A stretch of DNA of 64,000 nt, taken from NCBI RefSeq assembly GCF_910594005.1, contig NC_057835.1, positions 48,384,001-48,448,000 of the forward strand, given 5' to 3'. This document shows positions 1-12,575 of the stretch, piece after piece. The DNA is from Cervus elaphus. Lineage: Eukaryota; Chordata; Mammalia; Artiodactyla; Cervidae. The notes beneath the pieces were generated by a model, which worked only from the letters and a program-made list of their open reading frames with translations, was not told where the DNA came from and ran no database searches. Every line of letters starts with the position of its first letter. Positions within the stretch are counted from its first letter, which is position 1. Position numbers and translations under genes: made by a program.

Positions 1-484
1 GCCAGGCATTTCACGGAAGGCCTTGTATATTTTTCTTCTTTAAGACTCTTTTCTCGTCAGAGGGAAATACTTAAATCTGGTTTAATCCAGCTTTATATAA
101 CCAAGTTAAATCAACATTCTCCAGCTTCCTGAAATCACTGAACCTAGTAGTATTTTATCCATGGAAAACATTTTTTGTGACTGACCATATAGCCAAGACC
201 AAAAAGAAGTCAGCAGGACTTGTTATCTTTTTGCACATGTGATTTCCATCGATTGTTAATATTTATTAACAGGAAATATTTACTACATCTAGCTTTCTTT
301 ATAGTCTGGAACATGGTGGCTGAGAAAGAATGTAATAAAATCTGTGAAGTCATTAGTGACAAAGACCAAAGGGCTTTCAGAATTGTTTTCCAGGTTTTCT
401 AATTCTGGAACAAAGTGCTTTATCTTTTTCTCCCTCCCTCACTCCCACCTCCTACTCTTTCTTCTCTTTCTCCTTCTTTCTTGC

Positions 485-802
485 CATTTTTCTGGTGTAA
501 CTTACATACAGTCAGCACACAAATCTTAAATGTATATATAGCTCAATACATTTTTACATAGGTGCATATATACTTCCATAAACTTCACTCATCTTATAAC
601 ATAGCTTGTTTCTGTCACTCCAGCAGCGTCCCTCTGCTGCCTCCTCGCCATCTTCAGAGTGAACCATTGTTCTGACCTCTACCATCATACATTAGATTTA
701 TTAATTCTTAAAATTCTTTTATGTCTGGCTTTTTTCACTTAATATTTTCTCTGTGAAGTTCCCCCATGTTGTTGAGTGTGACTGTAATCTGTTGTTTTTC
801 AC
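485..802 (-). mobile_element. L1M LINE 3' region, first half
   Basis: The + strand reads as the reverse complement of an old L1M 3' region. Recognisable blocks are the 'lacatacagt' stretch, the 'atgtctggcttttttcactta' block, and a 'cccatgttgttgagtgt' block. The copy is diverged and is interrupted by the Bov-tA that follows, resuming near 1023. Confidence 0.6.
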
Positions 803-1022
803 TGTTGTGCGCGCTTAGTCACTCAGTCATCTCCAACTCTTTTGCAACCCATGGACTGTAGCCCGCCAGTCTCCTCTGTCCATGGGATTCTCCAGGCAAG
901 AATACTGAAGTGGGTTGCCATTTACCTCTCCAGGGGATCTTCCCAACCGAGATATCAAACCCATATTACCTGCCACTCTGGCATTGCAGGTGGATTCTTT
1001 ACTGCTGGGCCACCATGCCTGA
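803..1022 (-). mobile_element. Bov-tA SINE
   Basis: In reverse orientation it reads from the BovB-derived tail (CTTAGTCACTCAGTCAT, CCATGGACTGTAGCCC) to the tRNA-Glu-related head (GGTGGATTCTTTACTGCTGG). The short open frames over it on both strands are simply SINE sequence. It sits inside an L1M fragment. Confidence 0.9.
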
Positions 1023-1345
1023 TATTTAACTGTATGAATATCTCCTAATTTCTCTGTTTCATTGCTTGGGGACATTGGGTAATTTCTAATTTGGGGCTAT
1101 TTTGAATAAAGCTCCTAAGAATATTCTTGTACATGTATTGTGATAGAAAGAATCACTCATTTCCATACCAAGAAATGGAATTCCTGGGTCTTTGAGCCTG
1201 AATAGATACTCCAAAGTTTTCAAAAGTGATCATTCTAGTTTACACTTTGACAAGTGTTTCATGATAATTCAAGTTTTTCCACATCCTAATCAACACTTGT
1301 AATTGTCAGTGCTTTCAATTTTAGCCATCCTAGGAGAGCTGTAAG
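1023..1345 (-). mobile_element. L1M LINE 3' region, second half
   Basis: This continues the L1M 3' region split by the Bov-tA. Blocks resembling 'ttgaataaagctcctaag', 'aagaaatggaattcctgggtc' and 'tccacatcctaatcaacactt' occur in the order expected for a reverse-oriented L1M. Confidence 0.6.
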
Positions 1346-2329
1346 AGAAGTTTATTCTTAAACTAAAACCAGGATGATTTTAAGATGAATGAATAAAAGC
1401 ATAGGTTCAAGCAGAGGGCCATTAATCTTCCAGAGCTTGTTGGAGTGCCACAGTAAGAGATTTGTTGAGCTGATGTTTCTCTAAATAGAACCTGCAAATC
1501 ACCTACCTCAACTTTATTCAGGATGATACTCCTGGCTTCAACCCTGATCCACTGAATCAGAATTCCTGTCCTCGAACTGTGTACCAAATGTGTACCAAAC
1601 TCTCTTAGTAACTTCTATAGATGTTACAGATTGTATGTAAACCACTGCATACAGATTAGAATGACAGAGATCTCAAATGGTAATGTAGAAATTGGGTTAA
1701 ATCTATGTTGACTGTATTTCAAAGCAAGTAGTTGAGGTACCCTGAAATCAGGACAGCCTCAGAAAATCTCAGTCACCATTGATATCAGATGATCACTCAT
1801 ATCAGATGATCATGTATGGGCAATTTGAATTCCAGAGGGAATAGAGAATGAGGTCAAGGAAATATTTGAATTTTCTTTGGGAGACAGAGAATTATCAAAA
1901 GTTAGTGCAGGCATCAAACCATACATCCAAGGAACTCAGAAAACACAAAACAGGACAAATACCAAAAATCAGTCACACAAACAAAACACACCATGCCAAG
2001 GCCTATCATATTGCTCAAGACCATATGCAATATGTTATCTCTATTCAAAAGGGGTGGAAACATTTTTGTCATTGATTACCCCAGGGCTTTTTGAATTCAA
2101 GTTATAAGCTTTTGTAAGAGGATGGCCCTGTTGTTGGCTTAGCAGTTCAGAGCATCCCCCCTCCTCTGATTTACTTCCACACTTTATTATATTATGTCAT
2201 GATAGGCATGCAGTGCCAGTATTTGAAGTTGACCCATTAAGGTCACACCCTCCAAATATTCACAACTCATTTTTATAAACTACTTTTGTTGTTGTTTTTA
2301 ATTTACTAATGGCAGTTCTTACAAGGCCT
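1346..2329. other. Intronic sequence, little recognisable
   Basis: Part of 1400-1590 resembles a MER5-type hAT fossil, with 'ccactgaatcagaattcctg' near 1549. At 1782-1812 a 14-bp unit is repeated with a 17-bp period. I see nothing else I can name. Confidence 0.4.
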
Positions 2330-2528
2330 TGTGTGGCAGGTATTTAGTATATATTTATATCATCTCAATCCTCATTCTCATGACAACTTTATTAAATAAC
2401 TATTATCCTTTTTTAAAAACACATGTAGAAACTGAGGATAAAGGGACTTAAAATGTTGTTCAAATTGATCAAGCAAATAAGTGAAACAGCTAGAATTTAA
2501 ACCCAGGCACTCTGACTCCAGAACTCCT
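2330..2528 (+). repeat. MIR SINE
   Basis: The order of blocks follows MIR: 'catctcaatcctcattctcatgacaac', 'gtagaaactgaggataaaggg', 'gaaacagctagaatttaaaccc', then 'aggcactctgactccaga'. It is strongly diverged, as expected for this old family. Confidence 0.65.
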
Positions 2529-5416
2529 ACTCTTTTTCTTTCCATATTTGTTAAGTTATGATTGGCAAATAAAAAGTATATATATTTAAGGTACTTGACT
2601 TGATGTCTTGATATATCTATGTGAGTGGAAACAGCTACACTTAACCATTCTGCTATACACATCTTAATTAAAAAACAAAAAAAGAAACCACGCCTCACAC
2701 TGCACACGTACACATAAGAGCGTGTGTATATGTAACATGAATGTATAGCAGACTTTATTCCCGGTTGTTACCAAGAGTTCAGAGCCTGATTTGCTCAACA
2801 GGTTAGGACCTATTTTGTCTCTTTACCCTTGTTTTCATTTGCCCTGTTGCAACAGCAGATTGGTTGAACTGCACAAATCCTTTTGAACTCTTAGAGTTGT
2901 GTTCCAGGAGTTGGCAGGCTGGCATGGAGGTACAGTGTTTCCTACATGGCAGATGCTGGTCTCATCTCTCCAATGTGTGGAGAGATGCAATAAATCAGGA
3001 AAGAGGCTGTGTACCCAATTCCGGGTGCAGGGTGTGTGGGCGGACTCTCAACAGGAATTCTGATAAATTTTAGAGATTGCTCACCAGCAAGTTCTTTTTA
3101 CCCCATTTCACTGTTTTCTGACAGGCTTCTTCTTTTTAAATGGCTTGTAGCAACTAGTTCCTACTATCAGATTTTTCTTTTCTTTTTTTTTTAAGCAGAG
3201 GACAATAGTAAAAGACAAACAAGACCAGGCCTTACAAAAAATGTGTCTTATCAATGGTCATATGGTGAAATCTTAAATTTTTTAGATAATTTTTAGATAA
3301 TTCTGCTCGGATTATTTGGGTAAATGCTAGCATCTGCTCCTTGTTGTTTATGCTTTATCAGCCCAGGACACCTATTTTCATATCTCCTCTCTCCCCAACA
3401 CACATATACTCAGAAGAATGTTTACTGTGAGCCGTTGCTCTTTACTAGAAGGAAAACAGGACAGGAGATTTCTAAGGATTAGGTTACATTCCACAGATGA
3501 AAGGTTAGGATTTTACACACAATAATATCCTTCATCCTTTGACCCCTCTGGCTCTTCTGGCTTTAACAGTTCCCTCATGAACCAACCCCTGGACACTGTC
3601 AGCGCAGAAGCCACACAGAACTCACATCTCTATCTAGAAAATTTTCGAATAAAGTGTTATCTGCTTGATGTTTCAGTGTCATTTCTCCATTTACCTCTCC
3701 TCTGCATCTTACATATTTCTCTCTGATATTTTGATCTATAAGGATTTGCCTTTGATTAAGGGCCCTGCTCCTTAAATGTTCGTTCTCAGTTTCTCCACTT
3801 CATCAAAAGATTGGAGGCACCTCTGGTGACCCAACATCCCTGACATTAAATCTGGGTGTCAATTGCAAGCTTTGATTTGACAAGCCTATTCCATTTCTTA
3901 ATTTCAATGACTTTGTAATACTGAATTATTTCTTTCTGTAGGCATATGATTTTCTTCTCCTCAAACTTCCCTGTGTTGCATAGATTTTTCACAATTAAAG
4001 GCACTGGATTGTTTAGAATCTAATCGTGTACACATGTGCCTTTTTTCTTCTGAAAAGACAAGGATATGGAGCTTCATAAATCAGAATATTGGGCTTAAAA
4101 TATAATTTATAAGGAATAAATACAGGAAATGTAAATCATGCTTAAGAAAGGCTTACTTTCATCTTACAAGCTGGATTGAAAAATCATGTGGCTACATTTG
4201 TAAGTGATGAAAAGACATTCTGAAAATAAAATCTCAGGGTTAAATCTAGAGGCACATTTAGTGGCTATTTGAGCATTCCCATTGTCCCCAAAAGGCGTGT
4301 GTGTGTGTATGATCCTAGCGATGAATCTCATGCCTTAGCTCATTTGAAAGGTGAATTCTCATCAGGGCTGACTTCTGTGTCCTTATGAGTTTTTAACATT
4401 TTCATAATTTAAAGAAAGCCTAGAGCTGTAATAATCTGATCCAAAAAATATACAGGACTTTAAGCAAAAGGAAGCCTGGAAGACTATTGCTTTACTATCA
4501 AAGAAAATCTGAAAGAACTGTTACAGATTCAAATTTCAACTGTGTCCAGATTTCTTAGCACTGTATGATTAAGGAAGAAATCTAGGAATAGTCACTACAG
4601 ACACTTGTGTTATGTTAGAAGCAAGATGTGAAAATGGTCCAAATGGCTAGTATTGGGATGACATGGCAAGGAAGATACAGCCCAAACCAATAGAAATTCG
4701 ATGCTAGAGAAGAAATACATGGTTTTAGAACTGATGATTCTATAAAGTCCTATCTAAGGATAGAATCATCTAATTCATCAGTTTAGACACATTTTGAAGC
4801 TATTCTTCACTGTAATAGTGAGGTTGTAACATTTGACATCTTTATGTAGAAGACTTAATTTAACCAATATAGTTTTTGTTGACTCCAAGCTGTTGATGTT
4901 ATGGTAGCCGTGCATTTATCAGTTATAAGATATTTCTTCAATCTCAGTTCTGTTTTTATGGGCTGATCAGTATTCGGCTCTTCCTTTGACAGAAGCTGTC
5001 TCCTGGCTTGTGAGGGCGTGTGTTCTCTGGGTCACAACAGGGTGGAGTGTGTGTGTTGATTTACAGATATTTGTAGCTGAAGGCGGGTATTCTGCTATGC
5101 TCCATTAGTCTGCATACAAAGGAAAACATTTCGATTGTAAAAAACAAGCTCACTTGAGTTCCTGAGAAGATGTAGCTTCTGCTAGGGGCAAAGGACAATG
5201 ATACATTTCCCCCATGGCTTTGTTGTTTGTGAATTTGACTTGTGTATCCTGGTGTCTTGTGATTTAAGGAAACCCAGTATACAACATCTAAATTTGTAAA
5301 ATGAGGGATCCATGAGTCTCTGTTCTTGTTTTTTCTCATGTTAAAGTCACAGCTTTTTATGATAAATTTGCTCAAATCAATGTTCAGTGTGGGATAGGGA
5401 CTAAAAATATAGGGCT
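2529..5416. other. Intronic sequence, mostly unique
   Basis: There is no credible exon. The longest open frame (2378-2713, minus) overlaps a MIR and has no family features. A tandem duplication of TTTTTAGATAA lies near 3278-3301, and a short (GT)n run lies near 4298-4308. Otherwise nothing could be recognised. Confidence 0.4.
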
Positions 5417-5572
5417 TGACACGTCCCTGGTCGTCCAGGGGCTAAGAGTCCTCCCTCCCTTGAAGGCAGACCAGGTTTGATCCCAGATCAGGGAACTAGA
5501 TCCCACGTGCTACAACTCAAAAAACTGCAGCAACTAAGACCCAGCTCAGCCAATTTAATTAATTAGTTTTTT
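5417..5572 (+). mobile_element. CHR-type SINE
   Basis: It follows the CHR pattern: a degraded 'cttccctggtggtccag' head (here GTCCCTGGTCGTCCAG), GTTTGATCCCAGATCAGG, GGAACTAGATCCCACGTGC, 'aagacccagctcagcc', and an AT-rich tail. Confidence 0.85.
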
Positions 5573-7269
5573 TGAAGTCTCATAGTGCCAGATTTGACCC
5601 AAAACATCAATTCTTCTTGCTAGGAGGCCTTTGTCATAATCTTTAACATCTCTGGGCTAAATTTTCTCAACTGAAAAATGAGAGTAGTAATTATGCTTGT
5701 ATGTAAGACTCTGATGAAGTAATTCACATCAAGCATATAACAGTATGATAGATTATACATAGATATTTATGTGTGTATGAAAATATATGTATGTAAATGC
5801 ATATATACATATGTATTTAGGATTTACATAGTGATCAAATATAGAGTGTGCTATTATTACATAGTGCTCATAGCGTTTTATGGAAAATGAGACACTTACA
5901 AAATCAATAGATAATGTACACATACAATTTTTAGCAGCAGATTTATCTTACTAATTATGTATTGCAGAGGCCACTATTCATTTTGATCCCCTGCACACAC
6001 ACTTACTTACCATGGAGATGGGTGACCTCGAGGCATCCTGGCTGGGGCAGTGAAGCCACCTGGGCTGGTTTAAACTCAGGCAACATGTCACGTTCGTTTT
6101 GTCAGAGCCTCCATCAGGCACCACTTTGCCCAGTGAGTGCGTGTCAGAGCTTGGGGCTTCCCCAGAAAGCAGGCTCAGAGAAGATCTGAGTGTTGGGAGT
6201 TTGTTGGGTGGTGTCCTCCTCACCAGCTGCTGGGAAAGCGAAAGATACAGGATTCAGGCTGTGATTCAGTCATCACAAGAGGTCAACCAGCTCTGGAGCG
6301 GGGCTTAACCTTAGGAGTTAATCCAGACCAGGGGCAGGCTACCTGGGGGCTGGACCTTTACACCTATGGCTTCTTCTTCCCACCCACCCACTAGTCATCG
6401 CATCTGGGCCGCTCTCAGATACAGGGTCATGTGACCATGGACCTCTTGACTCTTTTCAGCCCAGGACATCATCCAGAAGGGCTGCAAGTAACTGTCACTC
6501 CCACCTGGGGAGTTCTTCAGTATCTAAGTGACATGGCACGGAGTCTCCCATCCATTAGAACCGATCATTGTCAGAAATTGATTTGGCCTAATTTATCTGG
6601 TCTCGGCTTTTCTCTTGTTTTTCTCCCTCTATTCTTTCCTTTTCTCCCACCCTTCTATCAACCACTAATTGATGCCCTGCTATGTGATGAGGTCTAGAAA
6701 TTCAAATATTTTTAAAAAGGGATTCTCTGCCTGTTCCAAAACTTCTGTTCAAATAAAGAGACAAACCAGGCAACAAAATGGGCAGTGATGATGACCTGTG
6801 GAGTTGAAAAAATAATCATTCAAAATTCTTCTGTCTCTTGCCCTCCATGTCATTATGTCACTAAAATTCTCAAGCTCTGTTTTCCTCATTTTTAAAATAG
6901 GGATATCAATTAAACCTATCCAGAGGACTGTCCCAAATAATAAAGAATGAGAAATTATTCACATTTATGCCCAGCCCATAATTGTCCACTCAATTTTATT
7001 GGTGATGTTTTTATTATTGGTAATAATGACTATGTCAGGGGTTCACTGACCCATTTCCATGTAACTTCTTCACCTTTATCTGTTGGGTCAAACAAAAGAT
7101 ACCTCACCTAGGCAAGGAGCTCAGTGATTGAATGACCTGGTGTCTTGGACTCTACCCTTTGAAACATTCTGTACATGAGGGATTCTGTGTCTTAAGAACC
7201 TTCCATTACAAAGTATGCAGTTACTACACCTGGTTGGGCTCCTCAGTGTCCATCACAAATGGTCTTGTC
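5573..7269. other. Intronic sequence with degraded MIR pieces
   Basis: MIR-like remnants are likely near 5640-5745 and 6845-6960 ('ttttcctcatttttaaaatagggat'). An imperfect TA/TG microsatellite lies at about 5755-5820. The GC-richer patch at 5980-6400 has short open frames on both strands but no splice sites or family features I can support. Confidence 0.4.
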
Positions 7270-8365
7270 TCTTTTTAAACCACATTCCTTCTGATATCTC
7301 GTTCTCCCAGATTTTTTCTCCCTCTCTCTAGCCCCTTATTTAGCAATGTGTCCCTGTTGGCCTGTTTTACTGATCTACCCACTTAATGCTATAGGTCCTC
7401 AAAGGATCAGCCTTAACATCTCTCCTCTGTTCATCTCCGTTTCTCTTTGACGATGGGTTTATATGTCATCTCTATGATCGTGGCTCCCAAGCTAAACTCC
7501 AGATCTGACTTCTCTTTGCAGCTCCAGCTTGTACACCTCCACATCCACTTTACTGGTAAATATCTCATAGGCATAGGCAGTTCAGATTTATTCCACATCC
7601 TAACCAGAAGTATTGATTTCTCTCTTCTGACTTGTTAACTCAGTATTCTCCATATCGGTAATTACCCTTTCTTTTATTTTATTGACCAATCCAGAAACAC
7701 GGGATGATCCTTGGCATCTGTTTCTCTCTTGCCTCAAATACCAAATCTACCACCAAATCCTTTTGATTCTACATTTGAAATATCTCCTCCCTTTGCATCT
7801 CCATCATCACCTTCTAGTAGAAGCCACCATCATCTATGGACTCAACAAAAGCTCTAGTCTTCCAACTAGCTTCTCTACCTCCAGATGTCACCTTGACCTT
7901 CAACTGGGACATTTTTTTGTAGCCAAAGAGTGAGTTTTTAAATACAAATTGCATCTTGTCACTGCCCTGCTTAAAACTGTATTTTGATTTCCTATCACAC
8001 TTGGAATAAGTAATGGGATCCTTCTCTTGCCTCCAAGACCAAGAATGATCTTAGCTTTGTCTGCTCTTCTGTCCTCATCTCAAGCCATTGGTCTCCACCC
8101 TCCTCACAAGGCCACCTTCACTCGCTGGCCTTCTTGCCTTTACTGGAAGTATAGTCTGCGGAGAACATTTGCATATATTTTTTCTTATTCATTCAAACTC
8201 TTTCACTGTACTCTTCACCAGTCTTTCTCATCCTTCAGATCTTAGTGTTCCTCCCTCACTAAATTTCAGCTCTGTGAGTAACAGAAACCATTGTATTCAC
8301 TGCTTGTACCCAGCATCTAGCCTCATGGCTGTGTTAGATTATTGTTTATTAAATGAAGGCTTGAC
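7270..8365 (+). mobile_element. L2 LINE, long 3' fragment
   Basis: The block order is that of forward L2. First comes a 'ccacatcctaacc...' region, then 'gaagccaccatcatct'. Next are 'ttgcatcttgtcactgccctgctta', 'ttggtctccaccctcctcacaaggcc' and a 'ctctgtgagtaacagaaaccattgtattcactgc' equivalent of the 3' UTR. It ends 'tgtttattaaatgaa'. The open frames here are decayed L2, not genes. Confidence 0.65.
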
Positions 8366-8384
8366 CTTTCTAGATGCAGTGTGA

Positions 8385-8525
8385 ATTTGAATCAGATGTT
8401 TTGGCTCTAATCTCTGCTCTGCTAGTATTAGGCATGTGACTTTGGGCAGGTCTCTTCACTTTTCTGGGCCTGGTTTTTTGTTTCTTTTAACCTTCAAAAT
8501 GGGGATGACACCATCTCTTTTCCCT
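8385..8525 (+). repeat. MIR SINE
   Basis: Blocks resembling 'tctgctctgctagtattaggcatgtgac', 'tttgggcaggtctcttcact', 'tctgggcctg' and 'aaaatggggatgacacc' match the MIRb core and tail order. Confidence 0.65.
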
Positions 8526-8780
8526 TTCTCACAAGGCCATTAATCCATCAAAACTTTAATGAAACCTATCAAGTGCTGAGCACTGGAGCCACTCAGTTAA
8601 ATGAAACTCACATTCTCTTTATAAAGAGCGCAGAATTTGGAAGTGAAGACAGGCATGTGAACAAATTCATGATAATACTATAATATAGTAAGTGTAATGA
8701 TAGAAACAAGGCATCCCTTTATGAAATCTGTGTTTTGATAATGAAGAAGTATACTGAGTCCAGTACTACACAGAAAGTAC

Positions 8781-8985
8781 AGCGCATGTGCGCTCAGTCG
8801 TGTCCAACTGTGTGACCCTGTGGACTGCACCCCGCCAGGCTCCTCTGTCCATGGGGATTCTCCAGGCAAGAATACTGGAGTGGATTGCCATGCCCTCCTC
8901 CAGGGGCTCTTCCCGACCCAGGGATCGAACCTGTGTCTCTTGCATTGGCAAGTGGATTCTTTACCACTGGCACCACCTGGATTTC
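8781..8985 (-). mobile_element. Bov-tA SINE
   Basis: This is a well-preserved copy in reverse orientation: GCGCTCAGTCGTGTCCAACT at one end, CCTCCAGGGGCTCTTCCCGA in the middle and CTTTACCACTGGCACCACCT at the tRNA-like head. Low divergence suggests a fairly young insertion. Confidence 0.92.
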
Positions 8986-9029
8986 CTACCTAATTTAACT
9001 TTCACCTAGAAATCTCAAAGCTACAAAAG

Positions 9030-9150
9030 TCAATATTCCCATTTTACAGATGAGGAAACTGTGACATAGTAACCTTAAGTAAGCTCCAGTTTATAGCACT
9101 AGTAGGTAGAAGCACAGAGTTTCTAACCCAAGCATTCTACTCAAGTTCAG
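9030..9150 (+). repeat. MIR SINE fragment
   Basis: The MIR core 'cccattttacagatgaggaaactgtgacatagtaaccttaag' is clear, followed by a degraded 'agcactagtaggtagaagcacagag' part. Confidence 0.65.
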
Positions 9151-9915
9151 ATTGCTTTCCTCCCCCCACCCCACCAAAGAAAATACAACAAAATTAAACT
9201 AAGTTATTACCTTATTGCTAGAAGAATGAATTAACTAACGTTTAAATAAAGTATTTTATTGCCAAATATAAGTCACAACAAAAAATTTTACCAAAGAATC
9301 TCACTTTTACCTTCAGTTTTTTTTTTCTAGTTTTCTGAGTCTATTTTTATTATCATTTACAATTGCTTTTGGGTCTATTATTGGTTATAACATATCTTTA
9401 TTTCTACCCACAGTAAGCAAAGTGTTTCCTACGACAATGATTTGAAACTTTTTGAGATCAGATGCCTTGTACGTGGTATTTTGGTCCCAAAACACTGGCC
9501 CTCATATGGGGCTATTGGAGAAAACCCAAGTGGGCATTGCTTTGCTTTCTTTCCAAATAATTCTTGAAATGTCTCATTACAACTTAAAGTTCTTTAAAGG
9601 GGGCTCAATTTGAGATTAAATATATGAGGTATACATCCTGTAATAATGAAATTATAAAAAAGGGAAATAAGGACAGCTAAGTGACTTGAGCCATCAAGCT
9701 CAAGTGGCTGAGAGTAACAGTGAGTGAAGGAGTGTGCAATGCAGGTGTTGGTGTAACTATCAATTGACTGTACTGTGTAAATTGGTTGTATGGTACATTT
9801 CACCTGTGCAGAGGGGCCACATTGCTCATCAGAGACTCACCTATAGCAAATCCTCAGTCTTAGGACTGGTTGTCATCATCATCCGTGGCTAATTTGCATT
9901 GAAAGCTCATTGGGG

Positions 9916-10093
9916 GACTTCCTAGTGATCCAGTGGCTAAGCTTCTGCACTCCCAATGCAGGGGGCCCAGGTTCAATCCCTGGTCAGGGAACTAGATCCC
10001 ACATGCAGCCACAAAGATCAAAGAGGATCCTGAGTGCTGCAGCTGAGATCCAGCACAGTCAAATAAATAAAAATATTTCTTAAAAAAAAAGAA
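9916..10093 (+). mobile_element. CHR-type SINE
   Basis: The head is GACTTCCTAGTGATCCAGTG, followed by CTCCCAATGCAGGGGGCCCA, GGTTCAATCCCTGGTCAGGG and AACTAGATCCCACATGCAGC. It ends in AAATAAATAAAAATATTTCT and a poly-A run. Confidence 0.9.
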
Positions 10094-10099
10094 AGATTA

Positions 10100-10300
10100 T
10101 TATGTACCAGGCACTGTGCTTTCTTTATATCATCTCATTTAATCTTCATACATATTCCTATAACAGAGGTGCTGTTATCCCACCCATTAGGAAGGTGGGT
10201 AAATGAAGACTTAAATCAGGTTAAGTAACTTGCTTAAGGTAGCATGGCATGTAATTGGTGGAGATCTGTTTTGCACCCAAGCATCTGACTCCCTGGACAT
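10100..10300 (+). repeat. MIR SINE
   Basis: Near full-length MIR order: 'attatgtaccaggcactgtgct', 'atcatctcatttaatcttcata', 'gttaagtaacttgcttaagg', 'catgtaattggtggagatctg', and 'catctgactccctgg'. Confidence 0.75.
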
Positions 10301-11849
10301 GCCCTTGACCATCATAAAACCATTGGTCCTTGCCATTAGAGTCATCCAGTTCCCCCTTCCCCTGTGCTGCCAGTCTTCAGGGGTGACCTCGCTCATCCTA
10401 ACACAAGCTGTCTCCCTTCTCCTCTCATTCTGTTCTTTCTACCTTCCTCCTGTTCCAGCTTTGTAATCCTGGGGATGAGAGAAGGGAGAAAATAAAGCTA
10501 TCATCCATCCATCCATTTCTCAAGTTCCACAATCCTTAGCAACAACACTCGCCTGGACTACCAGGGGGCTGTTGCAAGCCTGTAATTGCAAAGTCAGGGT
10601 ATTGGCACTACAGACATGGTGAAGCCAGCTAGTTCAAATATACATGAAATTGCAACATGGGCAACATGGGACTGGTGGCCTTAGGGTCTGCCATGCCCTC
10701 CAACTTGAGTTCCAATGACAAAGTTCATTTTGACTCTGTCCAAATATTATTTCACTAGTTTATTAAGCAGTATTCTGAATGTTAGCAACGGAAAAATGAC
10801 AAGATGTACCCGTGCTTTAAGTGCCTTTAAGTAGGGGGAAAGACATCTTCTCTGTAACACCACCAGAAGTTTTACCTGTAAATTCTCAGGGGAGTCTGGG
10901 AGATGTTAAGACTTGAGCCAACCCTCAAAGCCCACAGTCAAGAAGGGGATGGGGGGAGGGAAGACATGAGGAAGCAGAACCTGTAGGGAGACAGAGATAA
11001 AAGAAACATTGAAGAGAATCTGATTGTACTGCTTATCTTATTCCAGTGTAAGTATAACTTTTAGTGGTATAACTTGTTGACATCAAATTTTGGACTTTAA
11101 GCTTGATGACCTTACTTTTACTCCCTCTTGGAGGACAGAAAGGAACACTATGTACATGTGCATTTTTATTGTCTCTTCAACATTGAAGCAATGCCAAACA
11201 GTATCAGTCAATTTTTATAGTCTTGCTTTCCTCAAATTTTCGTCACTTATCAAACAGAGGAATCTGATTTCACTTTTGTTATTGTCTTATTCGTGAGGAC
11301 CCTTCAGTTAAACCTGACTTGAAATGTTGTGGTTAGGGGCTTTGAGGGCCATCAAGACCCAATGCATGGAAATTTTTCCTGGTAGAACTGAACTGGAATC
11401 CTTGTTCTTCTAGTTGTATGCTTTGGCATTTTATCTCCATGAGCTTGTTTCTGCATCCTTAAAATGGAGAAAAGAAGGCTTCCCAGCATGATTTATGGAC
11501 TCAATGGGGCAATGGATGGGAATGTGCCTGACACATAGTAGGTGCTTTCTCAAAAGTATGTTTTGTGTTGGTTTGCCTCTTTATCTGCCCAAGTCCTGTG
11601 GAACCTCCAAAGCTGGGGATGAGTTTGTCTCTTGGATAAGCATTCTGAGAATCAATTAGTTGAAAGTGAACATCTACATTAGTGGTTCTCAACCAAGGGC
11701 AGTTTTGCCCTCTAGCAGACATTTGTCAAAAATCTGAAGATACTTTTGACCAGCACAACTGGGAATAGGTGCTGCTGGCATCTAGGCTAAACTTCCTACA
11801 GTGCACGGGACAACCCCACAACGAACGAGGAATTTGTTGTTAATGTTGT
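10301..11849. other. Intronic sequence with probable L2 and MIR remnants
   Basis: 10740-10960 resembles reverse L2 ('ttaagacttgagccaaccctcaaag' equivalent). 11400-11545 has MIR-like blocks ending 'gcctgacacatagtaggtgctttctca'. A short CATC run lies at 10502-10516. No exon could be supported. Confidence 0.4.
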
Positions 11850-12053
11850 TTTGTTGCTCAGTTGTGTCCAACTATTTGCAGCTCCATGGACTGTTTTCCT
11901 CCAGATTCTTCTGTCCATGGGATTTCCCAGGCAAGAACACTGGAGTGGGTTGCCATTTCCTCCTCCAGGGAATCTTCCCAACACAGGAATCAAACCCACG
12001 TCTCCTGCGCTGCAGCCAGATTTTTTACCATTGAGCCACTGGGAATGCCGAGC
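11850..12053 (-). mobile_element. Bov-tA SINE
   Basis: Reverse-oriented copy: TTGTTGCTCAGTTGTGTCCA at the BovB-derived end, CCTCCAGGGAATCTTCCCAA in the middle, and TTTTTTACCATTGAGCCACT at the tRNA-like head. Confidence 0.9.
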
Positions 12054-12359
12054 CCCATATATCAATAGCTCCCAAATAGACAAGGTCAAGCAAATAAGAT
12101 CCACTGTACTTGCTTGTCATATTAATGACTTTTGAAATTTGAGATGTACCAAGTCAAATTTTCTTTTCCATTTTACCCCAACATCCTGAGAAAGGATTCC
12201 CAGTGTCACCATCAGGATGCCGTTCTTTTGGGTGCTTCCATCATAGTTTTGGAGTGAACTACCCCATTCCCTGTAGGATCTTACATTTCTTTTGGTCTGT
12301 TTCCTAGAAATGGCAATGGCAGTCTCTATTCTACTGACTTCATTCAATGCTTAATCAGC

Positions 12360-12510
12360 ACAGCATGGGGCAGAGGGTATCATTTCATCCCCAGTTTACA
12401 AGTGAAGAAACTGAAGCCTAGAAAGCTGAGTCATCACAATGGTAACCATGGAGCAAGCAACTGGTCAAGCCAACCCTGACTTTCAACTCCAAATCCAAGA
12501 CCTCTTTCGT
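12360..12510 (+). repeat. MIR SINE fragment
   Basis: The MIR core is recognisable as 'catccccagtttacaagtgaagaaactgaagcctagaaagctgag', followed by 'aactccaaatccaagacctctttc'. Confidence 0.55.
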
Positions 12511-12575
12511 TTTCACCAAAGCTTTCCTAGTAGATTCATGGTTCTTGCTATAGGTTTTTATCATATAGTTGCTTT

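Noticed and set aside
7671..7686. Another TTTTATTTTATT tract
   Set aside because: Two units only, inside L2; no sign of expansion.
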